From: Streptomyces sp. NBC_00683
GTDB taxonomy: Bacteria; Actinomycetota; Actinomycetes; Streptomycetales; Streptomycetaceae
Direction of reading: 5' to 3'
DNA: 64,000 bases
NCBI RefSeq assembly: GCF_036226745.1
Contig: NZ_CP109013.1
Span: forward strand, 1,116,001 to 1,180,000
Position numbers and translations under genes: made by a program. Below, in pieces: positions 17,757 through 26,931 of the stretch. The stretch's first letter is position 1. Each line of letters opens with the position of its first letter. The notes under the pieces were generated by a model. That model ran no database searches. It worked only from the letters and a program-made list of their open reading frames with translations, and had not been told where the DNA came from.

Positions 17757-19313
17757 TCAGGGGCGTACGGCCGACCCCCGGCGGGTTGACGCACCGAGCA
17801 GCGCAACGGTGAACGGGTGGCCCGGTGCGGTCAGGATCTGTTCCCCGGTGCCCTCCTCGACCACCTCGCCACCGTCCAGTACGACGATGCGCTCCGCCTG
17901 CGCCGCGGTGTCCAGGTCGTGGGTGACGAGCACGATGCAGAGGCCGTTCCCCCGCCGGACCAGGGCGGCGAGCAGGTCCAGCAGGGAGCGGCGGGCGATC
18001 GGGTCGAGTCCCGAGGTGATCTCGTCGCACACCAGTACCCGGGGCCGGGCGAGCAGCGCCCTGGCGAGCGCCGCGCGCTGGAGTTCGCCGCCGGAGAGCC
18101 GCCCCGGGAGCCTTCGTACGAACTCGTCGCCCAGTCCAAGGTCCGCGAGGGTCTGCCGGGCCTCCCGCACCGCCTCCTCACGGCCGGTTCCGCGCAGCCG
18201 TACCGCCGTGCGTGCCACCTGGTCCAGAACGGGCCGGTGTTCGTCGAAGGCCGCCCGCGCGTCCTGGAAGACGTACTGCACGGCGGCGAGCTGCTCGCGG
18301 CTCCGGTCCCGCAGGCTCCGGGGCAGGGCCTTCCCGTCGAGCGAAACGTCCCCTTCGTGGTCGCGGTGGAGTCCGGCGAGGCACCGGGCGAGCGTGGTCT
18401 TGCCGCTGCCCGAGCGGCCGACGACGGCGAGGCACTCACCGGTACGGAGGGCGAGTCCGGCCACCCTCAGCACGTGGCCGGGGGCGCCCCCGGCCCGGTG
18501 GTGGGCGACGAGCCGGTCGACCCGCAGCACCTCCGTTCCAGGGGTACCGGGGCTCCCTGCTTGCGTGTGCGGCATGGTCCCCGGTCCGGCCAGGAGCTCC
18601 TGCGTCCACGGATGTGTGGGGGTCGCGAGCACGCGGTGCGCCGGCCCGTGTTCCACCACGCGTCCGCCCCGCATCACCACTACCTCGTCCGCGAGTTCGC
18701 GTACGACGTCCATGTCGTGGCTGAGCAGCACGACGGCGATGCCCTTGCGGGCCACCGCTGCCAGCCGTCCGACGATGCGGCGCTTGGTCAGGGCGTCCTG
18801 CCCGGTGGTGGGCTCGTCGGCGACGACGATACGGGCGCCGAGCAGCAGCGCCTGGGCGATGACGACACGCTGCTGCTGTCCCCCGGACAGCTGGTGCGGA
18901 TAGCGGTGCAACAGCGCTTCGGCGTCGGCGAGCTGGGCGTCACCGAGCGCTTCGATCACGCGCTGTCCCGCCGCCGTACGACGCCGGGCCCGGGGCAGGC
19001 CGCGCACCTGCTGCCGCGCCATGTCGTGCAACAGGGCGCCGACGCGGCGGGCCGGGTTGAGGACGGCCGCGGGATGCTGGGGTACGTAGCCGACCCGGGT
19101 GTCGTGCACCCGTACCTCGCCCGTCACGCGGGCGCCCGCGGGGTACTCGCCGAGCAGGGCGAGGCCGGTGGTCGTCTTGCCGCTGCCGGACGCGCCGACC
19201 AGTGCGGTGACCGTGCCTGCCCGGACCCGGAGGCTGACGCGGTCGACGAGGGCGCGTCCGTCGATCTCGACGCTCAGCCGGCTGATCTCGGCGAGTACAG
19301 GGTGCTGGTTCAT
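17757..19313 (-). CDS. ABC transporter ATP-binding protein with two fused ATPase domains (Opp/Dpp/Nik type)
   Basis: A 518-residue protein in which two complete ABC ATPases are joined. Domain 1 has Walker A GASGSGKTT (about 36-44), signature LSGGQQQRV and Walker B IVVADEPTT. Domain 2 has Walker A GRSGSGKTT, signature LSGGELQRA and Walker B VLVCDEITS. Each half is homologous to DppD/OppD and DppF/OppF, so one chain supplies both sites for the two permeases upstream. It starts 4 bases inside the permease gene (ATG 19313, with the permease stop at 19310) and is the last gene of the putative metallophore operon. Confidence 0.93.
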   Translation of the reverse strand: MNQHPVLAEISRLSVEIDGRALVDRVSLRVRAGTVTALVGASGSGKTTTGLALLGEYPAGARVTGEVRVHDTRVGYVPQHPAAVLNPARRVGALLHDMARQQVRGLPRARRRTAAGQRVIEALGDAQLADAEALLHRYPHQLSGGQQQRVVIAQALLLGARIVVADEPTTGQDALTKRRIVGRLAAVARKGIAVVLLSHDMDVVRELADEVVVMRGGRVVEHGPAHRVLATPTHPWTQELLAGPGTMPHTQAGSPGTPGTEVLRVDRLVAHHRAGGAPGHVLRVAGLALRTGECLAVVGRSGSGKTTLARCLAGLHRDHEGDVSLDGKALPRSLRDRSREQLAAVQYVFQDARAAFDEHRPVLDQVARTAVRLRGTGREEAVREARQTLADLGLGDEFVRRLPGRLSGGELQRAALARALLARPRVLVCDEITSGLDPIARRSLLDLLAALVRRGNGLCIVLVTHDLDTAAQAERIVVLDGGEVVEEGTGEQILTAPGHPFTVALLGASTRRGSAVRP

Positions 19314-20119
19314 GGGCGTCGGCCCTTCCTCGGCGGCGTGCGGCTTTCCATGGCCGCGTCGACGAGCAGATTGCTGCCCATGGTCAGCGCGACGATGAGC
19401 AGGGCGGGTACGACGACCGCCCACGGCTGGACGAACAGTCCGGTCCGGTTGCGGTCCACCATCACGGCCCAGTCCGCGGCGTCCGGGGCGACCCCGATGC
19501 CGAGGAAGGCAGCTGTGGCGACCAGGTAGAGCACTCCGGTCAGCCGGATCCCGGCGTCGGCTGCCAGGGTCCGCAGGATGGACCGTCCGACGTAGCCGAC
19601 GGCGATGCGCCACCAGCTCTCGCCCTGCATCCGCAGGGCCTCCACGGCGGGCCGGGAGGCGGCTTCCGCGGCGGCCGCGCGCACGATGCGGGCGGCGTCC
19701 GGTACCGAGACGGCGGCGACCAGCAGGGCGAGTCCGGCGGCACCTGGCGGAAAGGCCGCCGCGACCAGCAGGATCATGAGGAGCGAGGGCACGGCGAGCA
19801 GTACGTCCAGCGGACGCATCAGCAGTTCCTCCAGCCAACTGCGGTGGGTGAGGGCACTGATCAGCCCGAGGGGCAGGGCGACCAGATAGGCGAGGGCCGT
19901 CGCGACCAGCGCGACCAGGACCACGGACCGTCCGCCGAGCAGCACCTGGTCCAGGACGTCACGGCCTACGAAGTCGGTGCCGAGCCAGTGGCCGCCGCCG
20001 AGGGTGAAGGAGGCTGCGCGGGCCGAGGGTTCGCCCACGAGGAGCGGCCCGAGGACGGCGAGGCCGAGCGGCACTCCGGCAATGGCCGCGCCGGGCCCGT
20101 ACCTCCCGAGCCGCTTCAC
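19310..20119 (-). CDS. ABC transporter permease (DppC/NikC type)
   Basis: A 269-residue permease with about six membrane segments. The N-terminus is typical of the C-type subunit (GGGHWLGTDFVGRDVLDQVL matches the GTDxxGRD motif). The ATPase-contact loop is AVEALRMQGESWWRIAVGYV. GTG 20119 overlaps the stop of the first permease by 4 bases. It pairs with the DppB-like permease to import a peptide-like or metal-chelate substrate. Confidence 0.92.
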   Translation of the reverse strand: MKRLGRYGPGAAIAGVPLGLAVLGPLLVGEPSARAASFTLGGGHWLGTDFVGRDVLDQVLLGGRSVVLVALVATALAYLVALPLGLISALTHRSWLEELLMRPLDVLLAVPSLLMILLVAAAFPPGAAGLALLVAAVSVPDAARIVRAAAAEAASRPAVEALRMQGESWWRIAVGYVGRSILRTLAADAGIRLTGVLYLVATAAFLGIGVAPDAADWAVMVDRNRTGLFVQPWAVVVPALLIVALTMGSNLLVDAAMESRTPPRKGRRP

Positions 20120-21069
20120 GCCGCCACCCCCGACCGTGGCGCGAAATGATGGGTGACAAGATCGGCGCCGAGGTTGATGACGACGGTGGCGAGGCCGAAG
20201 ACCACGGCGAGCCCCTGCACCACGGGGATGTCGCGGTCGGCCACCGCGTTCATGAGTACGGTGCCGAGTCCGGGGATGACGTACAGCGCCTCCACGACGA
20301 CGACGCCGCACAGCAGCCAGTCGATGGTGCGGGCGAGCTGCTGGGTGGCGGGAGCAAGGGCGTTGGGCAGAGCGTGCCCGTACCGGATGCGTGCGCCGGA
20401 GATTCCGTAGCGGCGGGCCTGGGCGGAGTACGGGGCGGCGAGCGCCTCGATCATTCCCGCCCGGACCAGCCGGGACAGCGAGCAGACCGGCCGCGCGAGC
20501 AGCACCAGCACGGGCAGGACGAGGGCGGCCGGGTGCGCGAGCAGGTCGGTGCCGTAGCCCACGGCGGTCGGCGGGAACCAGCCGAGCCGGAGGGCGAACA
20601 CGCTCACCAGCACCACCCCCAGGGCGAATTCGGGGACGGCGTAGACACCGAGGGTCGCCGAGCTGATGAGCCGGTCCGTGAGCCGGCCCTCGCGGCGGGC
20701 GGCGAGCACTCCGAGTCCGACTCCGACGGGGACGAGGAGCAGCACGGTGAGGGTCGCGAGGAGCAGGGTCGGTCCGAAGCCGTCCGCGAGGAAGGCTGCC
20801 ACGGGCCGGCCGGAGGTGAGCGAGGTCCCGAAGTCCCCGTGCAGCAGGCCCGTCGCCCAGTCGGCCAGCCGGACGTGCGCGGGTTCGTCGAGCTCCATCG
20901 CCTCGCGTACGGCCGCGATGCGTGCCGGGTCGGGCTGGTCGCCGGCGAAGGCCACGGCGGCGTCGCCCGGCAGCGCCTCGGTGAGTGCGAAGACCAGCAG
21001 CACGACGGCCCCGGTCTGCGCCACGCCGAGGAGCAGCCGCCGGGCGATCCAGGAACGCAGTCCGTTCAC
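20116..21069 (-). CDS. ABC transporter permease (DppB/NikB type)
   Basis: A 317-residue permease with the standard B-subunit layout: an N-terminal membrane helix (LLLGVAQTGAVVLLVFALTE), a long extracytoplasmic segment containing HGDFGTSLTSGRPV, and five further membrane segments. The conserved loop AQARRYGISGARIRYGHALP precedes NALAP. GTG 21069 overlaps the binding-protein stop by 4 bases, so translation is coupled. Confidence 0.92.
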   Translation of the reverse strand: MNGLRSWIARRLLLGVAQTGAVVLLVFALTEALPGDAAVAFAGDQPDPARIAAVREAMELDEPAHVRLADWATGLLHGDFGTSLTSGRPVAAFLADGFGPTLLLATLTVLLLVPVGVGLGVLAARREGRLTDRLISSATLGVYAVPEFALGVVLVSVFALRLGWFPPTAVGYGTDLLAHPAALVLPVLVLLARPVCSLSRLVRAGMIEALAAPYSAQARRYGISGARIRYGHALPNALAPATQQLARTIDWLLCGVVVVEALYVIPGLGTVLMNAVADRDIPVVQGLAVVFGLATVVINLGADLVTHHFAPRSGVAA

Positions 21070-22661
21070 GCCAGCCAGACCTTGTCGAAGCGCGCCCAGT
21101 CCAGGGTGTTGGCGGGTGCCTCGCGCGCGACGCCCCGTACGGAGCGTGCGGTGCCGAGGATCCAGTCCCCGAATCCCCAGACGAGGAAGCCGCCCCGGGT
21201 GTGCAGTTGGCGCTGCATGCGGCCGTAGAGGGCATCGCGTCCCGCCTTGTCCTTGGTGGACTGGGCCTGCTGGTAGAGCGTGTCGAAGCTCTTGTCCTGC
21301 CACTTGGTCGCGTTGGTGGTGGAGCCGGTGAGCAGCCGCTGGGAGATGTGCGACTCGATGGGCATGGCTCCGGACCGGTAGCAGCACAGGGTGCCGGAAT
21401 CGAGGATGTCCTTCCAGTAGGAGTCCTTGCTGCCCGTCCGGACGGTGACGGTCACCCCGGCACGAGCCGCCTGGTCGCGGAAGATTCCTGCGGCTTCGGT
21501 GAACCCGGTGGCGACGGCGGATGTGTCGAGGGTGACCTTCAGGTTCTCCGCGCCGGCCTGCTTGAGGAGGTGGCGGGCGCGGTCGATGTCCTGTACGCGC
21601 TGCGGGAGTTCGTCCGCGTAGTACTCGTACCCCTTGCCGAAGAGGTCGTTGCCGATCTCGCCCGCGCCGGAGAGCGCACCGTCCACGAGTTCCTTGCGGT
21701 CTGCGATGTGGAAGAACGCCTCGCGGACGCGGGGGTCGTCGAAGGGCGGCCGGTCGGTCTTCATGGCGAAGGCCTGCATGGCGCTGTTCCGCAACCGGAC
21801 GATCTCGATGCTGCCGGCCTTCTCGTGTGCGCGGCCGGTGGCGGGGTTCAGCTCGTGCGCGTATTCGACCTGGCCGCCGAGGAGGGCGTTGACGCGGGCT
21901 GACTCCTCGTTGGCGACGACGAATTCGAGCTCGTCGAGGTGCGGGGCGCCGTCCCAGTAGTCGTCGTTGCGGCGCAGGACGGTGGAGCGCCCGGGTACGA
22001 AGGAGACGAACCGGAAGGGACCCGAGCCGACAGGTCGCCGATCGAATCCGGTGGCGCCGTCCGGGACGATGTACGTACCGAACGCGGCGAGTACGTTGGG
22101 GAGTTCGGCCGTCGGCCGTTTGAGTACGAACTCGACGGTCCGCTCCCCGGTGGCGCGGCTCGCCTTCAGGTCGATGGGCTCCAGGGAGGCCCGTGCCCGG
22201 TACGCCTTCTCCGGGTCGGCGATGCGGCGGTAGCTGTACAGGACGTCGGCGGCGGTCACCGGCTTCCCATTGTGGAAGTCGGCCTGCCGCAGGGTGACGG
22301 TCCAGCGGTCGAGCGCCGCGTTCGGCTCCCATTTCTCGGCCAGTCGTGGCTCGGCGGACAGGTCCGCGCCGTAGTCGGCGAGCTTGTCGAAGAGCGCCTT
22401 GGCACGGGCCGCGTCGGCGAAGAGGTTGCCCAGGTGGGGGTCGAGCGTCTCGCTCGCACCACCGCCGGCGAATGCGGCGCGCAGCCGTCCGCCGCGTCGC
22501 GGGGTGCTCTCTCCCCCGGCGGCGGAATGGTCGGTGGTGCCGCTGCCGGAGCATCCGGTGAGTGCGAGTGCGCCGAGGCCGGCCGCTCCCCCGGCTGCGG
22601 CCAGGAAGCCGCGCCTGCGAAGGCCGGGGTAACTGTCGTGCGAACTGGGCGAATTGGGCAT
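21066..22661 (-). CDS. ABC transporter solute-binding lipoprotein, family 5 (OppA/DppA/NikA type)
   Basis: A 531-residue binding protein. The leader has twin arginines (RRRGFLAAAGG, about 16-26) and a lipobox LTGCSG (Cys at about 38), so export may use Tat followed by lipidation. Family-5 features include WTVTLRQADFHNGKPVTAAD, DPRVREAFFHIADRKELVDG and ALYGRMQRQL. The family binds oligopeptides, nickel or metal-chelator complexes. Here the biosynthetic genes upstream in the same operon suggest that it binds the metal-loaded product (inference). ATG 22661 has AGGAG 7 bases upstream; 40 bases separate it from the methyltransferase stop. Confidence 0.92.
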   Translation of the reverse strand: MPNSPSSHDSYPGLRRRGFLAAAGGAAGLGALALTGCSGSGTTDHSAAGGESTPRRGGRLRAAFAGGGASETLDPHLGNLFADAARAKALFDKLADYGADLSAEPRLAEKWEPNAALDRWTVTLRQADFHNGKPVTAADVLYSYRRIADPEKAYRARASLEPIDLKASRATGERTVEFVLKRPTAELPNVLAAFGTYIVPDGATGFDRRPVGSGPFRFVSFVPGRSTVLRRNDDYWDGAPHLDELEFVVANEESARVNALLGGQVEYAHELNPATGRAHEKAGSIEIVRLRNSAMQAFAMKTDRPPFDDPRVREAFFHIADRKELVDGALSGAGEIGNDLFGKGYEYYADELPQRVQDIDRARHLLKQAGAENLKVTLDTSAVATGFTEAAGIFRDQAARAGVTVTVRTGSKDSYWKDILDSGTLCCYRSGAMPIESHISQRLLTGSTTNATKWQDKSFDTLYQQAQSTKDKAGRDALYGRMQRQLHTRGGFLVWGFGDWILGTARSVRGVAREAPANTLDWARFDKVWLA

Positions 22662-22701
22662 GGCTGATCTCCTGTTGACGGAAGTTGCATGGGGATGGTT
22701 C

Positions 22702-23505
22702 TCAGGCGGTGCGGCGCGCCACGACGTGGAGGCGGTCACCGTCGGCCGTGCGTCCGGGGCCGTCGCCCGGCCGCCAGGCCGGTTCGGTGCGCGGCCCGGG
22801 ACCGTCGTGCAGCACGAGGACCTCGAAGCCGTGGACGGTGAGGAGGTGGCGCAGTTCCTGGGGGAACAGCAGCCGCCAGGCGGAGCGCTCCTCGACGGGC
22901 GGTGTGCCGTCGTCCGTGCTCCAGGTGCGGGTACGCCGCAGGAGTTGGGCCGTACGGTCCACGTCCAGGACGGTGGTCGAGCGGTAGGTGGTGCCGTGCC
23001 AGGTGAATTGCGCGACGGCCGGCCCGGCGGGTGGTTCGTTCCGGCCGAGGAAGTACGCGCCGTTGCGCATCTCCGCGACCAGCAGGCCGCCAGGGGCCAG
23101 GGCGCGGCGGCAGGATGTGAGGAAGCCGTCGAGCTGTTCGTTCGTGTGGCAGTACAGCAGCGAACTGTCCAGGCACACCGCGGCGTCGAAGGCCCGCGGG
23201 CCGAGATCGAATCCGCTCAGGTCGGCGCGTGCGTAGACCGGTCCGGGATGGTGGGTACGGGCGTGGTCGAGCATCGAGGCGGAGAGGTCGACTGCCGTGA
23301 CGTGGCGTCCTGCACGGTGGAGGTGGGCGGCGTCGCGTCCGGTGCCGCAGCCCAGGTCCAGGACCGCCGGGCCCGCCCCGTACCGGCGCAGGCAGTCCTC
23401 GGCCCATTGGCCGGCGAGCCGGCCGGGGTCGGGGAACCGTGCCTCGTACAGCGCGGGGCGGTCGGTGAGCAGGTTCCCCGTCTCTTCGGGCCCCGTGTGC
23501 TTCAT
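22702..23505 (-). CDS. Class I SAM-dependent methyltransferase
   Basis: A 267-residue methyltransferase. Motif I is VLDLGCGTGRDAAHL (residues about 48-62), followed by HVTAVDLSASMLDHAR with the acidic residue that binds SAM ribose, and FDAAVCLDSSLLY at motif IV. The C-terminal beta-rich part (EERSAWRLLFPQELRHLL) resembles small-molecule N- or O-methyltransferases. It overlaps the MFS gene by 4 bases. In context it probably methylates a biosynthetic intermediate of the operon product. Confidence 0.9.
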   Translation of the reverse strand: MKHTGPEETGNLLTDRPALYEARFPDPGRLAGQWAEDCLRRYGAGPAVLDLGCGTGRDAAHLHRAGRHVTAVDLSASMLDHARTHHPGPVYARADLSGFDLGPRAFDAAVCLDSSLLYCHTNEQLDGFLTSCRRALAPGGLLVAEMRNGAYFLGRNEPPAGPAVAQFTWHGTTYRSTTVLDVDRTAQLLRRTRTWSTDDGTPPVEERSAWRLLFPQELRHLLTVHGFEVLVLHDGPGPRTEPAWRPGDGPGRTADGDRLHVVARRTA

Positions 23506-24776
23506 GCCGTCACCGGTACGGGTGCCGGGTGCGCCGCGGGAAGGGTGCCGGTGCGGTGGAGCCATGCCACGCCCCCCGCGGATACGAGGCCGAGCAGGAG
23601 GCAGCAGACCCAGGGCAGTAGGCCGGCGGCGCTCCCCGCCCCGCCACTCCCGGCCGCGTCCATCGCCCAGCCGACGGCTGTGTTGCCGACTGCCGCGGCG
23701 ATGCCGGACACCGCGTAGAAGATCCCGAAGTAGGTTCCCGTCAGTTCGGGCCGCCCGAATCCGGGGATCAGTTCCATGACGAACGGCTGCGCGGTCATGA
23801 TCCCGAGGTGGAGCAGGAAGGCTCCGGCCAGTACGGGCAGGGCACGCAGGACGGCGTCCGTGGGACCGTCGGGCGGTGCCCCGGTCCCGGCCAGTGTCAT
23901 GGGCGGTATGAAGGCGAGGGCCATGAGGGCGAGCCCGGTGGCTATCCAGCGGCCCCTGCTGCCGCGTCGTTTCAGTACGCGGGTGATGCGGAGTTGCAGG
24001 GCGAGGCCGGCGAGCGTACCGACGAGGAAGACGAGTCCGGCCGCACCGTCCCAGCCGGTGGCCCTCCGGGCACTGTCGGGCAGCAGGAGGTAGAGCTGGT
24101 TCTCCAGGGTGAACATGCCGACCATGACCAGGGCGAAGGCGAGGAAGGCGCGGTTGCCGACGGCCTCCCGCCAGTCGGCGGTGACGCTGCTCGTGGCCGG
24201 TGGCACGTCGCGGGCGGGGAGGACCATGGCCTGGGCGACCGTGAGCAGGGCGAATATCGCTGCGGCGGTGAGCGCGGAGGCCCGGAAGTCGACGAGGAGC
24301 AGGGCGCTGCCCAGGAGCGGGCCCAAGAGGGCGCCGGTGGTCGCGAAGACATGGAAGAGCGCGAAGGCCTCGGCCTTGCGCTCCCCCGCCTCCTGGGAGA
24401 GGTAGGTGCGGACGGCGGGGTTGAAGAGGGCCCCTGCCACCCCGCTGAGCACCGAGGCGGCGAGCAGGACCGGCAGTCCGTCGCCGAGGGCGAACAGGGC
24501 GAAGCCGACGGTGCGTATCGCGCAGCCGGCGACGATGACGCCGCGCGCCCCCAGCCGGTCGGCGGCCGACCCGCCGATGAGGAAGAGGCCCTGCTGGCTG
24601 AGGTTGCGGACACCGAGGACGATGCCGACGACGGCTGCGGACATGCCCAGGTTGTCGCCGAGGTGGACGGCCAGGAAGGGGATGAGCAGGTAGAAGCCCG
24701 TGTTGACCCCGAGTTGGTTGACGAGGAGGAGCCGGATGGCGAGCGGGAAGCTGCGGATCTCGTGCCAGGTCCTCAT
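23502..24776 (-). CDS. MFS transporter, probable product exporter
   Basis: A 424-residue major facilitator protein with about 12 hydrophobic segments (for example VLLAASVLSGVAGALFNPAV and LPWVCCLLLGLVSAGGVAWL). The loop between segments 2 and 3 is GGSAADRLGARGVIVAG, matching the MFS GxxxDRxGxR motif. ATG 24776 overlaps the epimerase stop by 4 bases. In metallophore operons such as staphylopine cnt, an MFS protein exports the product, and the same role is likely here. Confidence 0.92.
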   Translation of the reverse strand: MRTWHEIRSFPLAIRLLLVNQLGVNTGFYLLIPFLAVHLGDNLGMSAAVVGIVLGVRNLSQQGLFLIGGSAADRLGARGVIVAGCAIRTVGFALFALGDGLPVLLAASVLSGVAGALFNPAVRTYLSQEAGERKAEAFALFHVFATTGALLGPLLGSALLLVDFRASALTAAAIFALLTVAQAMVLPARDVPPATSSVTADWREAVGNRAFLAFALVMVGMFTLENQLYLLLPDSARRATGWDGAAGLVFLVGTLAGLALQLRITRVLKRRGSRGRWIATGLALMALAFIPPMTLAGTGAPPDGPTDAVLRALPVLAGAFLLHLGIMTAQPFVMELIPGFGRPELTGTYFGIFYAVSGIAAAVGNTAVGWAMDAAGSGGAGSAAGLLPWVCCLLLGLVSAGGVAWLHRTGTLPAAHPAPVPVTA

Positions 24777-25849
24777 GACGCCGCCTCCTCGGACACCTTG
24801 TGCTCGGCCGCGGTGCGCTGTCGCACGCCGAGCCCCGGCCGGCCGGTCGTTCCCACGAAGCCGTCGGTGCCGCCGATGCCGGTCCAGGGGTCGTGGGCGA
24901 GCAGCAGGTGTCCGTCGAGGTCGATCCAGCGGGCACGGTCGGCGATGTGGACCGCCGGGGCGATACCGAGGGTGCTGGCGGTCAGGCAGCCGAGCATCAG
25001 GTCCGTGCCGCTGCCCTCGATCAGGGCGGCGATCCGCAGTGCGGCGTGGAGTCCACCGCACTTGGCGAGTTTGACGTTGATTCCGTGGACGCGTCCGGCG
25101 AGCCGCCGGGCGTCCTCGTAGGTGACCGCGTCCTCGTCCGCGATGACGGGCAGCGGGGACCGGGCAGCGAGTCGCGCCAGGGCCTCCGGGTCGCCGGGGG
25201 CGAGCGGCTGCTCCACGGCCTCGATGCCGAGTTCGGCGAACCGGGGCAGGAGCGTGCGCGCCTGCCCCGCGGACCAGGCCCCGTTCGGGTCGAGGAGGAG
25301 CCGTGCGCCGGGAGCTGCCGCGCGCACGGCCCGTACGCGGTCCAGATCCACCTCCTGGTCCCGGTCGCCCGCCTTGATCTTGATGACGGAGAACCCGGCG
25401 TCGGCCAGCAGGCGGGCCCTGGCTGCCGCCCGGCCAGGAGAGGTGAGGGAGATCGTGCGGGCGGTGGCGGCCCTCGGTGCTTCGTGGGAGCCGAGGAACC
25501 CGTGTACGGAGGTGGCGGTGCGTTTGCCGACCAGGTCGAGGAGTGCCGCTTCCGTGGCTGCGGTCACCGCGGCGGGTGTCTCCGAAGTGGTGAGCTCACC
25601 TACGCGCAGGGCGTGCAGGGCGGTCTCCGGTCCGGCGAAGCGGGTGAGCCGCCCCGCCACGTCGGCCAACAGGCGTTGCAGAGCAGGGGTGTCGAGGCCG
25701 TAGAAGACGCTCGTGACGGCCTCGCCGTGACCGCGCAGCCCTTCGTGCTCGACGGTCAGCCGCACGGCGTCGCGCGAGGTCATGGTCGAGCGCGAGATGC
25801 GCAGCGGTTCCGCGAGGACGAGCCGGCCGGTGTGCTGGGTGACGTTCAC
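24773..25849 (-). CDS. Enolase-superfamily dipeptide epimerase-like protein
   Basis: A 358-residue protein of the muconate-lactonizing/L-Ala-D/L-Glu epimerase branch. The KxK motif VIKIKAG supplies one catalytic lysine. Metal ligands are found in LLLDPNGAW, AVEQPLAPGD and VIADEDAV, and the second catalytic lysine is in INVKLAKCGG. The C-terminal TDLMLGCLTASTLGI matches the specificity strand of dipeptide epimerases. It could epimerise an alpha carbon in an amino-acid-like intermediate. GTG 25849 overlaps the upstream gene by 4 bases. Confidence 0.9.
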   Translation of the reverse strand: MNVTQHTGRLVLAEPLRISRSTMTSRDAVRLTVEHEGLRGHGEAVTSVFYGLDTPALQRLLADVAGRLTRFAGPETALHALRVGELTTSETPAAVTAATEAALLDLVGKRTATSVHGFLGSHEAPRAATARTISLTSPGRAAARARLLADAGFSVIKIKAGDRDQEVDLDRVRAVRAAAPGARLLLDPNGAWSAGQARTLLPRFAELGIEAVEQPLAPGDPEALARLAARSPLPVIADEDAVTYEDARRLAGRVHGINVKLAKCGGLHAALRIAALIEGSGTDLMLGCLTASTLGIAPAVHIADRARWIDLDGHLLLAHDPWTGIGGTDGFVGTTGRPGLGVRQRTAAEHKVSEEAAS

Positions 25850-26931
25850 CGCTGCCTCTCCAGGTGTTCGGCGAGGGGATCGGTGACGGTGGTGCACCTG
25901 GCCCATCCGGTGTTCTGGGCGGCGCGCGGGTGCGGGATCTCGACGGGTTCGGTGGCCGCCAGGTCCGGGGCGATTCCGTGGGCGGTCGTGAAGTCGTCGT
26001 CGTAGACGCTTCCGAGGTAGCGGTGCGGTCCGTCGGGGAAGACGGTGGCGACGGCCGCGCCCGGCTGGGTGCGGGCGGCCCACGCGGCCACGCGTGCGAC
26101 GGCGCCGGTGCTCCAGCCTCCGCTGACGAAGTTGCCCCGGGCGAGGCGCCGGCAGGTGTCGGCGGCCTCGGCCGGACCGATCCAGTGGACCTCGTCGAAG
26201 ACGTCGTACGCCACGTTGCGCGGATGGATGCTGCTGCCGAGCCCGCGCATCAGACGGGGTGCCGCGGACTGCCCGAAGATGGTGGATCCCGTGGAGTCGA
26301 CGGCGATCATGCGCAGGGCGGGCCAGTGTCTGCGCAGCGGTCCGGCGATCCCGGCGCTGTGCCCACCGGTGCCGACGCTGCACACGAGGATGTCCAGGTG
26401 GTCGAGCTGGGTGGCCAGTTCGGCGGCGAGGGAGGCGTAACCGGCTGTGTTGTCGGGGTTGTTGTACTGGTCGGGCCAGTAGGCACCGGGCAGCCGGCCG
26501 AGCAGGTCGTGCAGCCGTTCCAGGCGGGCGCCCTGCCAGCCACCCCGTTCCGCGGGACGGTCGACGAGCTCCAGCCGGGCGCCGTAGGCGCGCAGCAACT
26601 GCCGCATGGATGGTTCGAGTTCACTGTCGCCGACCAGGACGACGGGATGGCCGAGCGCCTGTCCCGCGAAGGCGAGGCCTATGCCGAGGGTGCCGGACGT
26701 GGACTCCACCACGGGTGCTCCGGGGCGTAGTTCGCCGCGTTCCTCGGCTCCGAGGAGCATCGAGACCGCGGCCCGTGCCTTCATACCGCCGACGGCGTGC
26801 CCTTCGAGCTTGGCCCAGAAGCCGGGGTGGGGTGCCGGGAGACCTGTCGTGATCCTGGCCAGCGGGGTGCGGCCGAGGAGTGCGAGGAGTTCGCGGTGGG
26901 GAGCGAGGGTCTGCGGTGCTGCCGTGGTCAC
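25846..26931 (-). CDS. PLP-dependent cysteine-synthase-like enzyme (fold type II)
   Basis: A 361-residue enzyme related to O-acetylserine sulfhydrylase and to SbnA-type beta-replacement enzymes. The PLP lysine is in GGMKARAAVSML, where cysteine synthases have KDR. The substrate loop is ESTSGTLGIGLA and the phosphate-binding loop is SVGTGGHSAGIAG. An extra segment (YWPDQYNNPDNTAGYASL) is typical of the family. These enzymes eliminate an activated serine to aminoacrylate and add a nucleophile; SbnA and AMA synthase use amino acids as nucleophiles and thus build chelating backbones. That chemistry fits a metallophore here (inference). Confidence 0.88.
   Translation of the reverse strand: MTTAAPQTLAPHRELLALLGRTPLARITTGLPAPHPGFWAKLEGHAVGGMKARAAVSMLLGAEERGELRPGAPVVESTSGTLGIGLAFAGQALGHPVVLVGDSELEPSMRQLLRAYGARLELVDRPAERGGWQGARLERLHDLLGRLPGAYWPDQYNNPDNTAGYASLAAELATQLDHLDILVCSVGTGGHSAGIAGPLRRHWPALRMIAVDSTGSTIFGQSAAPRLMRGLGSSIHPRNVAYDVFDEVHWIGPAEAADTCRRLARGNFVSGGWSTGAVARVAAWAARTQPGAAVATVFPDGPHRYLGSVYDDDFTTAHGIAPDLAATEPVEIPHPRAAQNTGWARCTTVTDPLAEHLERQR

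Noticed and set aside
17757..22661. A simple dipeptide or nickel importer
   Set aside because: The transporter genes are coupled to biosynthetic and export genes in one operon, so a free-standing nutrient importer is less likely, although not excluded.
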